Shown here in pieces: positions 34,636 to 45,064 of a DNA stretch of 64,000 bases. The translations under genes and the position numbers were made by a program. The stretch lies in contig NC_033559.1 of the NCBI RefSeq assembly GCF_001680005.1, positions 1,488,001-1,552,000 of the forward strand. Reading direction: 5' to 3'. Position 1 is the first letter of the stretch, and each line of letters opens with the position of its first letter. The notes under the pieces are model-generated. The model did not search any database and was not told the DNA's origin. It worked only from the letters and a program-made list of their open reading frames with translations. The stretch comes from Plasmodium coatneyi. Lineage: Eukaryota; Apicomplexa; Aconoidasida; Haemosporida; Plasmodiidae.

Positions 34636-34645
34636 CCTTCTTTTC

Positions 34646-35881
34646 TCATCTTGATGATGAAGTAGTGTATGGGATGGAATATTCAGACGAATTTATTGTT
34701 GTTAAGGTGTCGTCGTCGTCTTCGTCTGACAATGGTGAGTTCAAATCGTGGTGAATGGTTGATCTTTTTCTTCTGCTTCCGCTTCTTCCTCCCCCAGAAT
34801 GATTATGTTTCCTCAAGAAAAATGGTTTGTACTTGTAAAAAAAGTATGCTAAGGTAGGAATTCCTAGTGCAGCCAATACGCCACCAGACACAGCAACAGG
34901 TACCACACCGTCGCCAGCATTATCAGCACCCTCCTCTTCAAGTTCCATTTCTTCAACATTTTCTTCAGGATTTTCAGCGTCAGGAATGGCAACGAGTGAG
35001 ATACTGGCCACCTGGTCATCAGTGGAACCTGAACTAACTTCTGCTCCTGCTTCATCTTGGTGTGAGTCGCGTTCTCCGGCAGCTCCGGGGCATTCCAGTT
35101 CTGGTAGTTCTTTCTTTTCACACTTTTTGTTTTCTATATATTTCTTCTTAAATGTTGTACAATACTTATCATCACTGTGTTCACATTTTTCACATAACCA
35201 TTCATAGGCATCTTTAGCTTTGCTTTGGTATGTGGCGTAATCTTGACTAGATAAATATTTACTGCAGTTCGAAAGTTTCGTTATAGCACTAACATTATAT
35301 TCATAATTGAATAATTCCATACTTTTTTCGAAAACGGTGTCTCCAATATTATCGTACATACTATAGAATTTCTCCCTGCACTGGTCGCCCAGTAACTTAT
35401 CGTAAATTTGCCCGATGGTATCCTGAAAATTACGGTCCGTTAATGTTCTTATTTCATTACCTAACCAATAATAAAAGAAGTCCCAAGGTTTACCGTCGAG
35501 TGGTGGTCCTTTCTCTAGTTCCATTTTAAATGCATTGCACCATCCTCTTGTAACTATACTGGCCAAGCCTCCTCTCTTAATTCTTATTGGCCCTAATACT
35601 TTTCCCAGCGTCCTCGTTAATTGATCCCCGTAATCCTCTTGCGGTGATTCTTTGTTACATGTTCCTTTCTTGTTGAACTTAGCGTATACTCCTACTGAGG
35701 GTAATGGAAGCGTACTTTTCCTCTTAAGGTAAAAATGAAAAATAATGGAATACGCATAGATGGATGCCCCTATACATTCTACTACATTTATTTTAGTATG
35801 TCCAAATTCATACAGGTACATTCACTGATCAATTTTAAGTAGAAAATGGAACTTCCCACATTCCTTTCTTACACCTGTCAT
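34646..35881 (-). CDS. KIR: KIR protein, membrane and tail in one exon
   Basis: KIR variant antigen. Exon 2 (34646..35722) carries everything from the core to the stop; the proposed exon 1 is 35873..35881 (MTG, donor GTAAGA). Total 362 codons with the stop. The core is TLPLPSVGVYAKFNKKGTC, WDFFYYWLGNEIR, TVFEKSMELFNYEYN. The stalk is acidic (NPEENVEEMELEEEG), followed by the membrane segment GVLAALGIPTLAYFFYK and then directly the tail YKPFFLRKHNHSGGGRSGSR, ending SSEYSIPYTTSSSR. In other KIR genes of this window an intron separates LYK from the tail; here it is absent at that exact place, as in the KIR at 60025. An alternative start ATG at 35819 would extend exon 2 upstream without an intron, but it adds residues unlike other KIRs. 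Confidence 0.88.
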
Positions 35882-36782
35882 TGTTCCGATATTGGTACTA
35901 TTCTTCCTTTGTATATTATATTTCTGTTAAACATTTCACACATATGTACATATGAGAGGCGTATGTGCACCTCTTTCTTAAGTAATCATATTAAATTTCA
36001 ATTTCTTCCATTAATACACATTATTCATTCTTTAAAGCAATGATGATAATGCATGCGCATACACATTAATTCATCACATACACATAGTTGAGAGTAGAAT
36101 CATGCGCAAGTATATTAAAAGAACAGAATTGTGGGTAAAATAAAAAAAATCAAACTACTCATATACACTTAGAATCCATACACTACATTATTCTGTTATA
36201 ACAGATTCTTCCAAACATAGCACTATTACTTAACCCCATTCATTATGGTATACATAATAATTACACTTCTTTATCTAGGCGGAAAAGTTAATATTAATTA
36301 TTGTTTTATTTTTTCTTTTGTTTATTTAATGAATAATTAGAAAATGTTGATTTACATAGTATAGTTCTTATATGCAAATTTTTTTTCCTTTCATTCCGTA
36401 ATGTGCATATTTATGAATATTCTGTGGAACGGAAGCGCACCTATATTTATAAAATGTGCACATATAAGAATGATAAGAAAGAAGAGGAATTACATGAGTA
36501 TTATACATAAGAGAAAGGTAAAAGTTTGTACACATCCTTTATAAGAATATTTTACACTACGCGCCTCCCTTCCTTCTTCATTTTTGACTACCTAATAATA
36601 TCCATCTTATCTCCTATTTCTTTTTATGTCATAATGACCTACATCCTAATTCACCAAAACACAATATATATATATTGCTCCATATAAATGTGCTCTTTTT
36701 CTCTTAAGTTCATCCTGTATCCTTTAAATTATTTTACATCTCCACCACATACTTTCCTCTCTCTTAAGTACAATTATCCTTC
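35882..36782. other. Upstream region of unsplit-tail KIR, duplicated at 61.3-62.3 kb
   Basis: AT-rich, no gene. From about 36040 to 36780 it is homologous to about 61495..62275 (shared GTAGAATCATGCGCA, CAGAATTGTGGGT, and so on). It leads from a KIR 5' end into the telomere-like array in both copies. Confidence 0.65.
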
Positions 36783-38062
36783 AGGGTTTAGGGTTTTAGG
36801 CTTTAGGGTTCAGAATTTAGGATTCAGGGGTTAATTTTCAGGGTTTAAATTCCGCGATTCAGGTTTTATGGCTAAACGATTAGGTTTAAGGGTTCAGTGT
36901 TTTAGGTTCAGGGTTTTAAGGTTCAGGGTTTTAGGTTCAGGGTTTTAGGGTTCACGGCACATGGTTCAGGATTCATGCTTCAAAGTTCAGGGTTTAGGGT
37001 TCAGGACTTAGGGTTCAGGGTTCAGGGTTCAGGGTTCAGGGTTCAAGGTTTAGACTTCTGTTTTTAGGGCTCAGGAATCCAAATTTAACGTTCAAATTTT
37101 AGGGTATATATTTTAGGATTCAGGATTTAGGATTGAGTGTTTAGGGTCGAGGGTTTAGGGTTGAGGATTTAGGTTTAAAGCTTTAGGGCTTAAGGCCTAC
37201 CATTCGGGGATTAGTGTTTAATCTCCAGGGTTCAATGTTTAGTGTTCAGGGATTAGGGTTCATATTTTATTGTTAAGTATTTAAGATTTCCGATTAAGGG
37301 TTCAGGTTTAAGTTTTAAGGTACAGGTTTTCCAGTATATGGTTATAGGTTTAGGGCTTAGGGTTCTGTTTTTAGAGTTCGCGGCTTACGGAAGGGTCTTA
37401 ATCCTTTAGGGTTGCGTGTTCCGGGTTTAGTGTTAGGTGTCAAGTGTTTCAGGGTTTATGGTATAGGGTTTAGCGTTTAGAACATAGGGTTTAGAATTTA
37501 GGCTTTTATGGTTCAGCGCTTAGGTTTTAGCGTTGAGCGTTCGGGGCTTGGATTACGGGGTTCATGGTTTATGGTTGAGGATTTCGGGTTTACGATTTAG
37601 AGTTCACACTTTAGGGATTAGGCTATTGGCTTTACCTTTAGGGTTCACGGCTCATGCTTTAAGGTTTATGTTTCAGGCTTTATGGTTTGGGATTTAGGGT
37701 TCAGGGTTTAAGGTTCAGGATTCAGGGTCCATGCTTCCGTGAAAATGCTTCTTAGATAAGGAGTTCTTATGGAAATGGTACCCTCAGAAATCTGTCCTAA
37801 ATCGTGGAAGGCTAGGACCTAAGAAATTAAGATTAAAACCTGAATTCTTATCCCTAAAACGTGAACCCTAAACCCTGAACCCTAAACCCTAAACCCTAAA
37901 CCCTAAACTATAAACCCTAAACCCTAAACTCTCAACCCTAAACCCTGAACCCTAAACCTTGAACCCTAAAAACTTAGCCCTAAACCCTAATCCCTTAAGC
38001 CTAAAGCCTAAACCCTAAACCCCTAAACCCTAAACCTTAAACCCTAAACCCTGAACCTTAAA
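36783..38062. repeat. Interstitial telomere-like array 1, inverted halves
   Basis: 36783..37735 is built of G-rich-strand heptads on plus (TTTAGGG, TTCAGGG and variants). After a gap of about 110 bases without heptads (37740..37850), 37850..38062 is built of CCCTAAA/CCCTGAA units, that is, the reverse orientation. Internal GGGTT(T/C)A arrays are a known trait of P. knowlesi chromosomes next to SICAvar and KIR genes. The two arms point toward each other with a short centre. Confidence 0.9.
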
Positions 38063-39701
38063 TGCTAAAAACAGAACGCAGAAAAAAAGAAGTGTGCAAG
38101 TGTGTGTAATTGGAGGGAGGATAGGGGAGTAGTGTGCACCAAGGTGCAAATAGAGGAAGAGTAAAGTCGTAGTGTGAAAGAGGGTGCACTTAGGGGGAAG
38201 ATTGTCCAGCGAAGCGTTCAGAGGGGTGCACATAGCGGTGATAAGTAGAAGGCTGTGTTAGTGTTGGAACGAAGGGTCCTAGGCGAAGAAGGAAGGTTCT
38301 TAGGGTGGTGGAAGAAAGGTCTTAGGGGTGTTTGGTGGAAGTTTGGAAGGGGGTGTTCCTAAGGTGGAGTTCGTGCTTATTAGCGTTGTTGTAATGAAGG
38401 ATGTATGTTGAAGGAAATTTGCACGACGGTGCATATAGCGGTAATAGGTGTATGGAAGGCTTGAAGGGGAAAGGTTGTAAGGGGGGGTAGAATGATGTTA
38501 TTACCGGTGGAAGGAAGTATGTTGGGGGAATTGTGCATGAAGATGCAGTTAGGGGTGTAGGATCGGTCGAAGGTAGAAGAAAAGTAATTCGTAAGCGAAG
38601 AAAGGATGTATGTTGGGGGAAGTGTGCAGGTGGGTGCAGTTCTTAGGCATAGGAGTAATGTTCTCAGGGTGCAAGGAAGTATGTTGAGTAATGTGTGCAG
38701 AGGGGTGCACCTTATGGCAGGAGGGCATGGAGGAAGAAAGAAAAGGAAAAAAGTAGAAAAAAAAAAAAAAAAAAAGAAGGAAAGAAAGAATGAAAAGAAA
38801 AAAAAAAGGAAGGGAGGGAAGTGTGCAAGAAGGTTCACTTAGAGGTGTTAGGTGGTTGGTGGAAGTTAGGTTCCTAGGGGTATTAGAATGAAGGTGTGTT
38901 AGGGTTGTAGGGATAGGGTGTAGGAGTGGAAGGGAGGTTCCTAGGGGTATTAGAATAAAAGGGTAAAGGGTGTAGAGGTATGGTGTAATGGTTAGGGGTT
39001 GTGGAAGAAACGGTGTAAGGGGTGCTATTTTGCGTGTAAGGGGTGCCATTTTGTGTGTAATGGGTGCTATTTTGTGTGTTAGGGGTGCTATTTTGTGTGT
39101 TAGGGGTGCTATTTTGTGTGTTAGGGGTACAATTTGGATGTTAGATGATGGAAGGAAGATTGCCCACAATTTTTTTTTAAGGAAGAAAAGAGGAAAAGAA
39201 GAATAGGAAAGAAAAAAAAAGGTCTTTAATTATTGTTCTTTTCTTTTCTTTTCTTTTTAGAAAGAAATGCGGAGCATATGGCATGGAGGGAAAATTACGT
39301 CTTCCTTCTGATAAAAAGAAAGAAAAGGAAAATAATAGGAAAAGAAAAAGTAAAAGAAAAAAAAAAATAAAAAAAGTGTGAGTATTTTCTTCTTTTTTTT
39401 TTTTTTAAAAGGAATACAAAAATTAACACATCTGAAGGGAGAGAATGATATAGAAGAAAAAAAAAATAAATAACACAGGAAGAAATTAAAAAACAAAAAC
39501 AACAAAGTAAAAGACCCAATCTACAATCCCTCAACCCAAATCCCCATCAACAAGTACGACTAATTGTAAGGTTGATTGTGATAGTGATTGTAAGATTTAT
39601 AGTGATTCTTTGAATGAAAAAGGAATAAAAAAATTACCAACGTTCCCATCTTAATCATAATCATCATCATCATTATTTGTGAATACATGAATTGCATATC
39701 T

Positions 39702-39812
39702 TTTACTTGCATTCCTCCAGGCACACCTCCTCTGAATTAAACGAGAAAATGGTCAATAAAATGAGCAAGACAGTGGAACAGAAAGTGGACGAATTCTTTA
39801 GGAGAAAATTGG
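39702..39812 (+). other. Possible orphan exon, unknown
   Basis: After a good acceptor (ATTCCTCCAG) the frame reads HTSSELNEKMVNKMSKTVEQ, then KVDEFFRRKL, and meets the donor-like GTAAAT. The peptide is charged, lacks low-complexity bias and looks like coding sequence. I cannot find partner exons or name a family. It may be a fragment of a lost gene. Confidence 0.25.
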
Positions 39813-39949
39813 TAAATCTTATATAATTTTTAATTTTTAAAAGTGGGAAAAAAGGGGGAGGAGACAAATAGTAAATTGAACTTTTCCTACATGCCATTTA
39901 AATGAAACATGAATTCCACTCCATGTAGAAAGTTGTGGTAGAATGGAAG

Positions 39950-40720
39950 GTTATTAGTTGTTAGGGGTGCTAGGTGTGTTGTTATGGGTGGTAGTAGGTG
40001 GGTTGTTAGGTGGAAGGTTGTTAAGGGTGGTGGTAGGTGGGTTGTTAGGTAGATGGTGGTAGGTGGGTTGTTAGGTAGATGGTGGTAGGTGGGTTGTTAG
40101 GTAGATGGTGGTAGGTGGGTTGTTAGGTAGATGGTGGTAGGTGGGTTGTTAGGTAGATGGTGGTAGGTGGGTTGTTAGGTAGATGGTGGTAGGTGGGTTG
40201 TTAGGTGGAAGGTGGTAGGTGGGTTGTTAGGTGGAAGGTGGGTTGTTAGGTGGAAGGTGGGTTGTTAGGTGGAAGGTGGGTTGTTAGGTGGAAGGTGGGT
40301 TGTTAGGTGGAAGGTGGGTTGTTAGGTGGAAGGTGGGTTGTTAGGTGGAAGGTGGGTTGTTAGGTGGAAGGTGGGTTGTTAGGTGGAAGGTGGGTTGTTA
40401 GGTGGAAGGTGGGTTGTTAGGTGGAAGGTGGGTTGTTAGGTGGAAGGTGGGTTGTTAGGTGGAAGGTGGGTTGTTAGGTGGAAGGTGGGTTGTTAGGTGG
40501 AAGGTGGTAGGTGGGTTGTTAGGTGGAAGGTGGTAGGTGGGTTGTTAGGTGGAAGGTGGTAGGTGGGTTGTTAGGTGGAAGGTGGTAGGTGGGTTGTTAG
40601 GTGGAAGGTGGTAGGTGGGTTGTTAGGTGGAAGGTGGTAGGTGGGTTGTTAGGTGGAAGGTGGTAGGTGGGTTGTTAGGTGGAAGGTGGTAGGTGGGTTG
40701 TTAGGTGGAAGGAAGGGAGA
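39950..40720. repeat. GGTGGGTTGTTAGGTGGAA minisatellite
   Basis: Dozens of copies in three sub-blocks: units with GTAGATGGTGGTAGGTGG (40040..40205), compact 19-base GGTGGGTTGTTAGGTGGAA units (40205..40505), then GTAGGTGGGTTGTTAGGTGGAAG-like units (40505..40705). The plus strand has regularly spaced GG and GGG runs, so quadruplex folding is possible. The edge near 39915 carries a reversed copy of the ATGGAGTGGAA flank seen at 13750. Confidence 0.85.
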
Positions 40721-40941
40721 AAAGGGAAGCGAAGCGAAAAAAGGGAAAGGAAGGGGTAAAGGAAAGGTGGTGAAGGAATGTTGTTAGGTGGTAGGTGGAA
40801 GGAAGGTTGTTATGGATGGTAGGGTGGAAGGAAGGTTGTTAGGGGTGGTAGGTGGAAGGTTGTTGGGCGTGGTGGTTGCTGGAAGGAATATTACTTATAT
40901 TATATCACTTTTAGTTTTGTGGTGGTAATTGTATTTTGTAC

Positions 40942-41954
40942 CTTATATAGTGCGTAAGGAACTACCGTTAATCCTAGTGTGCCGATTATGGAAGAAATAC
41001 TTGCTGTAGTGGTGGCGGAACGTACGTTTTTTTCGAGGGCATCTATATTTAAATTATCAAAAGAACATGCCGTAACTTCGTCCTCTGTTGCGGCGACGTG
41101 TTTACACTCTAAGTTTGGTAGCATCGCCCTCGTACAGTAAATTTCATATGTGTCCCTGAATTTGTCACAATATTGCTCAGTAGAATGTTCCCCATCCTTT
41201 TTGCAATATTCCTGCACAGTTTTACATGCTGATTCAATATTCTTCTTGTAAGGGGACCAATATGTTGTACATTCGGGTTTACCTTGCTGTAAATAATATT
41301 TTATATCATTATAATTTTGGGTAAAGTCAAAGAATTTTTTTCTATTGGTGAAGGTGTTATGGTCAATATTGTGACAAGTAAGTTTACATCCTCCAAGTTC
41401 ACCTTGACTATCACTTTCACATTTAGTCTTCATAATATTACAAACCTCCTCCAAGCAGCCTCCAAACTTGCTTTCCTTGTCTTCCGTACTTGCAAATGCG
41501 GTCCATATTTGTTCTCCTACCCAATAGTAGAGGAAATTCCAGCGCTGCTTATATAGTTTATAACCCTCGTATGGTTTCAATCCAGAAACAAAGCAGTAGG
41601 CCTTTTCAATTTGGGGAGCTAAAGTTGAAATTTTACTATCGCAACATGAATTTAGCTGACTCTGTATACTACTGAAGTTGCTGTCATGTTGGCAATTCTG
41701 GGCGGCGTCGTTCTGCTCAAATGGGCCATAGAAGTATTCATGTGCAGGTAACCCCTTTTCATCCAGTGGCTGCAAATATATAGTTTGTAGAAGTAAACAT
41801 ATGTAATTACACGCTTTCTATGTATTTTTGTGATTCTACTATATTGCGCATTGAAGTTTACCGTACTATGTACATTATATATATAAACATCCTAAACAAC
41901 CAAGAAGCAACTTGTAATTTTTTTTTCTTCTCTTACGTTTGCTGATGCTGACAT
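40942..41954 (-). CDS. KIR: KIR protein, tail exon not found
   Basis: KIR variant antigen. Exon 1 is 41937..41954 (MSASAN, donor GTAAGA); exon 2 is 40942..41769 (acceptor ATTTGCAG). Phase is 0. The core is PLDEKGLPAHEYFYGPFEQN, CFVSGLKPYEG, WNFLYYWVGEQIW, RKKFFDFTQNYN, then many cysteines. The membrane segment SIIGTLGLTVVPYALYK ends at a donor AAG|GTACAA. Downstream is about 900 bases of minisatellite, and I find no tail exon (no TAT-initiated, Ser/Thr-rich frame with a basic patch). Reading through the donor would add only 15 codons (stop at 40900). Either the tail was lost, or the intron is long and its exon diverged. Confidence 0.85.
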
Positions 41955-42399
41955 GGTTCATATGTGTATATTTTTCTATGTGTATGGATATATATTGAAA
42001 TTTTTGCTCATTCATACATTCAAAAAAGAACTATATGAAAATTTCTGTTTGTTTTATGATGCTGATTTTTAAGTGTATGAAATTTTAATTTTTCTTCTCA
42101 ATAATATATAGTTTTTAATTTTTTCAAATAATGGTAACACATTATATACATATGTATGTATGAATGTCATTAGATGTGCACATATATAATTAAGATAAGT
42201 GTAGGGTGGGAGCGTGCAAAAATTTTGTTTATCCCAACTGAGCACAAGAAAAATTTTGAGGATGCAAGCATTTATGCTTTCTATTGTTATTATTTAAGAA
42301 AAGAAGAGGGTGGGAAGGGAAGGTTGTTGTTCATTAAAAAGTTGCTAATATGTATAAGTGTAGTAGAGTTTATATATGCGAAGAGCATTTTTTTTTCTA

Positions 42400-42645
42400 C
42401 CTTCTTTCCTTATTCCTTCTTTCGTCCTTTCCTTCTTTTTCCTTCTCATTCCTTCTTTTTCTTTCTTATTCCTTCTTTCGTCCTTTCCTTCTTTTTCCTT
42501 CTCATTCCTCCTTTTTCCTACTCATTCCTCCTTTTTCCTTCTCATTCCTCCTTTTTCCTTCTCATTCCTTCCTTTTCCTTCTCATTCCTTCCTTTTCCTT
42601 CTCATTCCTTCCTTTTCCTTCTCATTCCTTCTTATTCCTTATTTC
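42400..42645. repeat. Pyrimidine minisatellite, about 19-base unit
   Basis: About a dozen copies of TTTTCCTTCTCATTCCTTCC with T/C variants. The array is C/T on plus, and the open frames across it in all three phases are artefacts of the repeat. Confidence 0.8.
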
Positions 42646-43139
42646 CTTAGACATTCCTTCTTTCCCTTATTCTTTCACTTTCTTTTCTTTTCTTTTCTTT
42701 TCTTCTTATTCCTTCTTATTCCTTCCCTCTTTCTCTATACTCATTAAATTCTATGTATTATTGTGCCCCCGAATATTTTATATTCCCCCCCTCTTTCAGC
42801 GTAAAAGTAGGCCTGCATAACAGTTCTGATCATCGTTTGGAGTACTTTTCCTTCCATATAAATAGAATTAGAGGAGAAAAATAAAAAAGTGAAATGAAGA
42901 GGAAGGAATAAAATGGAACAGGAGAAGGAAGTACAAATTTATAATTTCATCTTCACACATATATATAAATATATATATACATATCTATCTATATATATTT
43001 ATACGTATGTATATATATACATGTATATATGTATATACGATCTTAAAGAAACAGCAAAAAACATTGCCCTACCATTTTACTCTTCCCTTTCCTTTTCTTC
43101 TTTTTTTTTCCATTTTATTCGTTCTTTCATCGTTCAGGT

Positions 43140-43450
43140 AAACTTTCATCTAGATAAAAATCTAGGTGAACATCTACATGGATGGTGATCATCCACAGGA
43201 ATGAACATCTTAGGTGAATGAGCATTTAAAATGTGTACATATAAATGAACAACAACATCTTCTTCTAGATGATGATTGATCATCTAGTTAGATTATTAAG
43301 GATCATCTGGTAGATGAACGATTGCAACTCACAGATGGATGAATGAACAACCTAGGTGATGATCATCTAGGTGGATGAATGAACATCTTAGATGAATGAT
43401 CATCTGGTAGATGAATGAACATCTAGATGGTGATCATCTGGTAGATGATG
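43140..43450. repeat. GATGATCATCTAG-type degenerate repeat
   Basis: Interleaved GATGATCATC, CATCTAGGTG and GAATGAACATCT words. TGATCA and GATCATC make many small inverted repeats. The block directly follows the 3' end of the KIR at 43455 and is not seen elsewhere in the window. Confidence 0.6.
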
Positions 43451-43454
43451 TTTA

Positions 43455-45064
43455 TCATGTAGACGATGATGATGAAGTATATGGAAGGGAATATTCGGAC
43501 GAATAAAATGTAGAAGAATCATCTTCCGCTCTTTCCATATTCAACCTTCGTACTAATGATGTTCTTTTTTTTTTCCTGCTCCTACTTATGCCACCTATTC
43601 CAGAAAATAAATTGGTATACTAAAATAAGAAAAGGAGGAAGGGGGCAAAGAAATAAGGGAGTTGGGAAGGAAATATGTATTACATATATATGCATATCTG
43701 CATATATGCACATATTCCCATATATATATATAACATATGTGTATATATATGTTTATGTTATATATATGGCTCTATTATTATGGTAGTTATTTCTTACTTT
43801 ATACAGAAGGAGAGCAGCCGCTGGTAGTGCTATTGCACTCAATAGGGAAGGGACGATGGTGCTAGCAGCACCACCACTACCATCAGTAGTAGCAGTAGCA
43901 GTGGTGTTACTAGGTTGACTATCACCCCTAATTACTTGTCCAGGTACAGATGTAACAAGTTGTTCCGTAGCCCCTGGTTCAGTTTGCGTAAGGGCTTTAG
44001 TAGCGTGCACCACTTCCCGCTGCCTAGGAGCCACTTCAGCCATCCTACTCACCTGAGGTAGCTGATCACTTAGATCATCTTCAGTAGGAGGCTTTGGACC
44101 ATCTTGCACAAGAGGAGTACAGTTCAATTTTGATAGTTTGTCCTCCCATTTACAGTATTGTTTATACTTGTTCTCATATTCGTCACAGTATGTGTCACCC
44201 TTACCCTTTGCTCTTTCCCTTCCTCCCGCACCTTCCCCCTCACAATATTCCTTTACAGCATCGCATGCATTACTAACACCCGCCTTGTAAGGGGACCACT
44301 TTCTCTGACAGTCAGGGTAACCCCGTTGTAAATACTGTTGTATAGTGTCATAATCGTGGTAAAAACCGAATACTTTTTTTCTACCGTCGACATAATCATT
44401 GGCGCGGTCACCGTCAATATCTTTATAATTAACATTACACTTATGTTGGAGAGAAAGATCTTTCAGCGCATCGTAAATTGATTTCAGGACTTCTGATACA
44501 CTGCTCCCATTTGCAAATGAGGAGATATAGCTATATATCCAATGATAAAAGAAACGGCAAGGAGTATCATCATCGAGTTGTGGTTGCTTATCTTTCTTGG
44601 TTGCATATTCCCCTTTCTTTGTACATGTATAACAATAAGCCCCCGCGATATTCCCCGCCTGAGCAGAAAGTTCTGAGTATGTACTTAATTTACCCTGCAA
44701 TGTACTCGTCAATTGATCGGCATTGTCCCCTATGGTGTTACACTCCTGTCCAGTTGCCATCCCGAATTTCTCATAGAATTCGGTCTCCGAAGGTAATTTA
44801 CCCAAATCCACTTTCTATAAATGTGAATAATTGTTGGGGGGATGGAGTGTAAAAATATACGTTGTATATATACACATACATATGTGTTATACATATGTGC
44901 ATGCTAATTATATATATGCATATATGTATATGAATGACAATACAGATATATATAGGATGTCGGATGCACATATGTTCAATAATGAACTTTAAATAGGGAG
45001 GGATAAAATTTTTTTTTTTTCCGGTGCTCCCAACTTTTTCATTCCTTACCTGTCCTGGTGCCAT
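43455..45064 (-). CDS. KIR: KIR protein, three exons
   Basis: KIR variant antigen. Exons in transcript order: 45050..45064 (MAPGQ, donor GTAAGG), 43798..44814 (acceptor ATTTATAG, opening KVDLGKLPSETEFYEKFGMA), 43455..43619 (acceptor ATTTTAG). All phases are 0, giving 399 codons with the stop. The core has GAYCYTCTKKGEY, CRFFYHWIYSYISS (FYHW in place of FYYW), RKKVFGFYHDYD. The stalk is Thr/Gln-rich, followed by the membrane segment LLSAIALPAAALLLYK. The tail starts YTNLFSGIGGISRSRKKKRT and ends YSLPYTSSSSST; it is close to the tail of the two-domain KIR. The tail has a run of ten A's encoding lysines, where a one-base error would break the frame; as given it is intact. The upstream region is shared with the two-domain KIR. 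Confidence 0.92.

Larger units (their letters stand above)
32265..34645. other. Spacer with microsatellite, duplicated block and minisatellites
   Basis: It begins with upstream DNA of the two-domain KIR, including a (TA)n run at about 32365..32414. About 32265..33760 is homologous to 45065..46440, upstream of the KIR at 43455. Next come a 21-base repeat (33780..33955) and a large CCACAACCCTAACAACCCA array (34130..34635). No gene is supported; the open frame of NPYSYTPNPYSNT repeats is the 21-base repeat read in frame. Confidence 0.6.
38063..40890. repeat. G-rich degenerate minisatellite region
   Basis: 38090..38900 has loose GTGTGCA...GGTGCA...TTAG units of roughly 60 bases. 39010..39135 has about six copies of a 21-base unit around GGGGTGCTATTTTGTGTGTT. 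39170..39510 is A-rich. 39950..40880 is a large GGTGGGTTGTTAGGTGGAA array. The last part lies downstream of, or in an intron of, the KIR at 40942. One possible small exon lies at 39702..39812. Confidence 0.7.
41955..43454. other. KIR spacer with CTTCTCATTCCTTCCTTTTC array and hinge repeat
   Basis: 41955..42380 is AT-rich upstream DNA. 42390..42720 is a minisatellite of about 19 bases (CCTTCTCATTCCTTCCTTTTC and variants), which produces long meaningless Phe/Ser/Pro frames. 42930..43060 is TA-rich. 43140..43450 holds repeated GATGATCATCTAG and GAATGAACATCT units next to the KIR stop. No gene is seen. Confidence 0.6.

Noticed and set aside
40000..40705. CRISPR-like regular repeats
   Set aside because: There are no unique spacers; it is a contiguous minisatellite in a eukaryotic genome.
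42174..42820. Three overlapping frames rich in Phe/Ser/Pro
   Set aside because: They are a 19-base pyrimidine minisatellite read in all three phases; no domain, and all phases equally open.
43556..43575. Suspected frameshift in the KIR tail at a T/A run
   Set aside because: Counting gives ten A's on the coding strand, which keeps the frame through to the YSLPYTSSSSST end.
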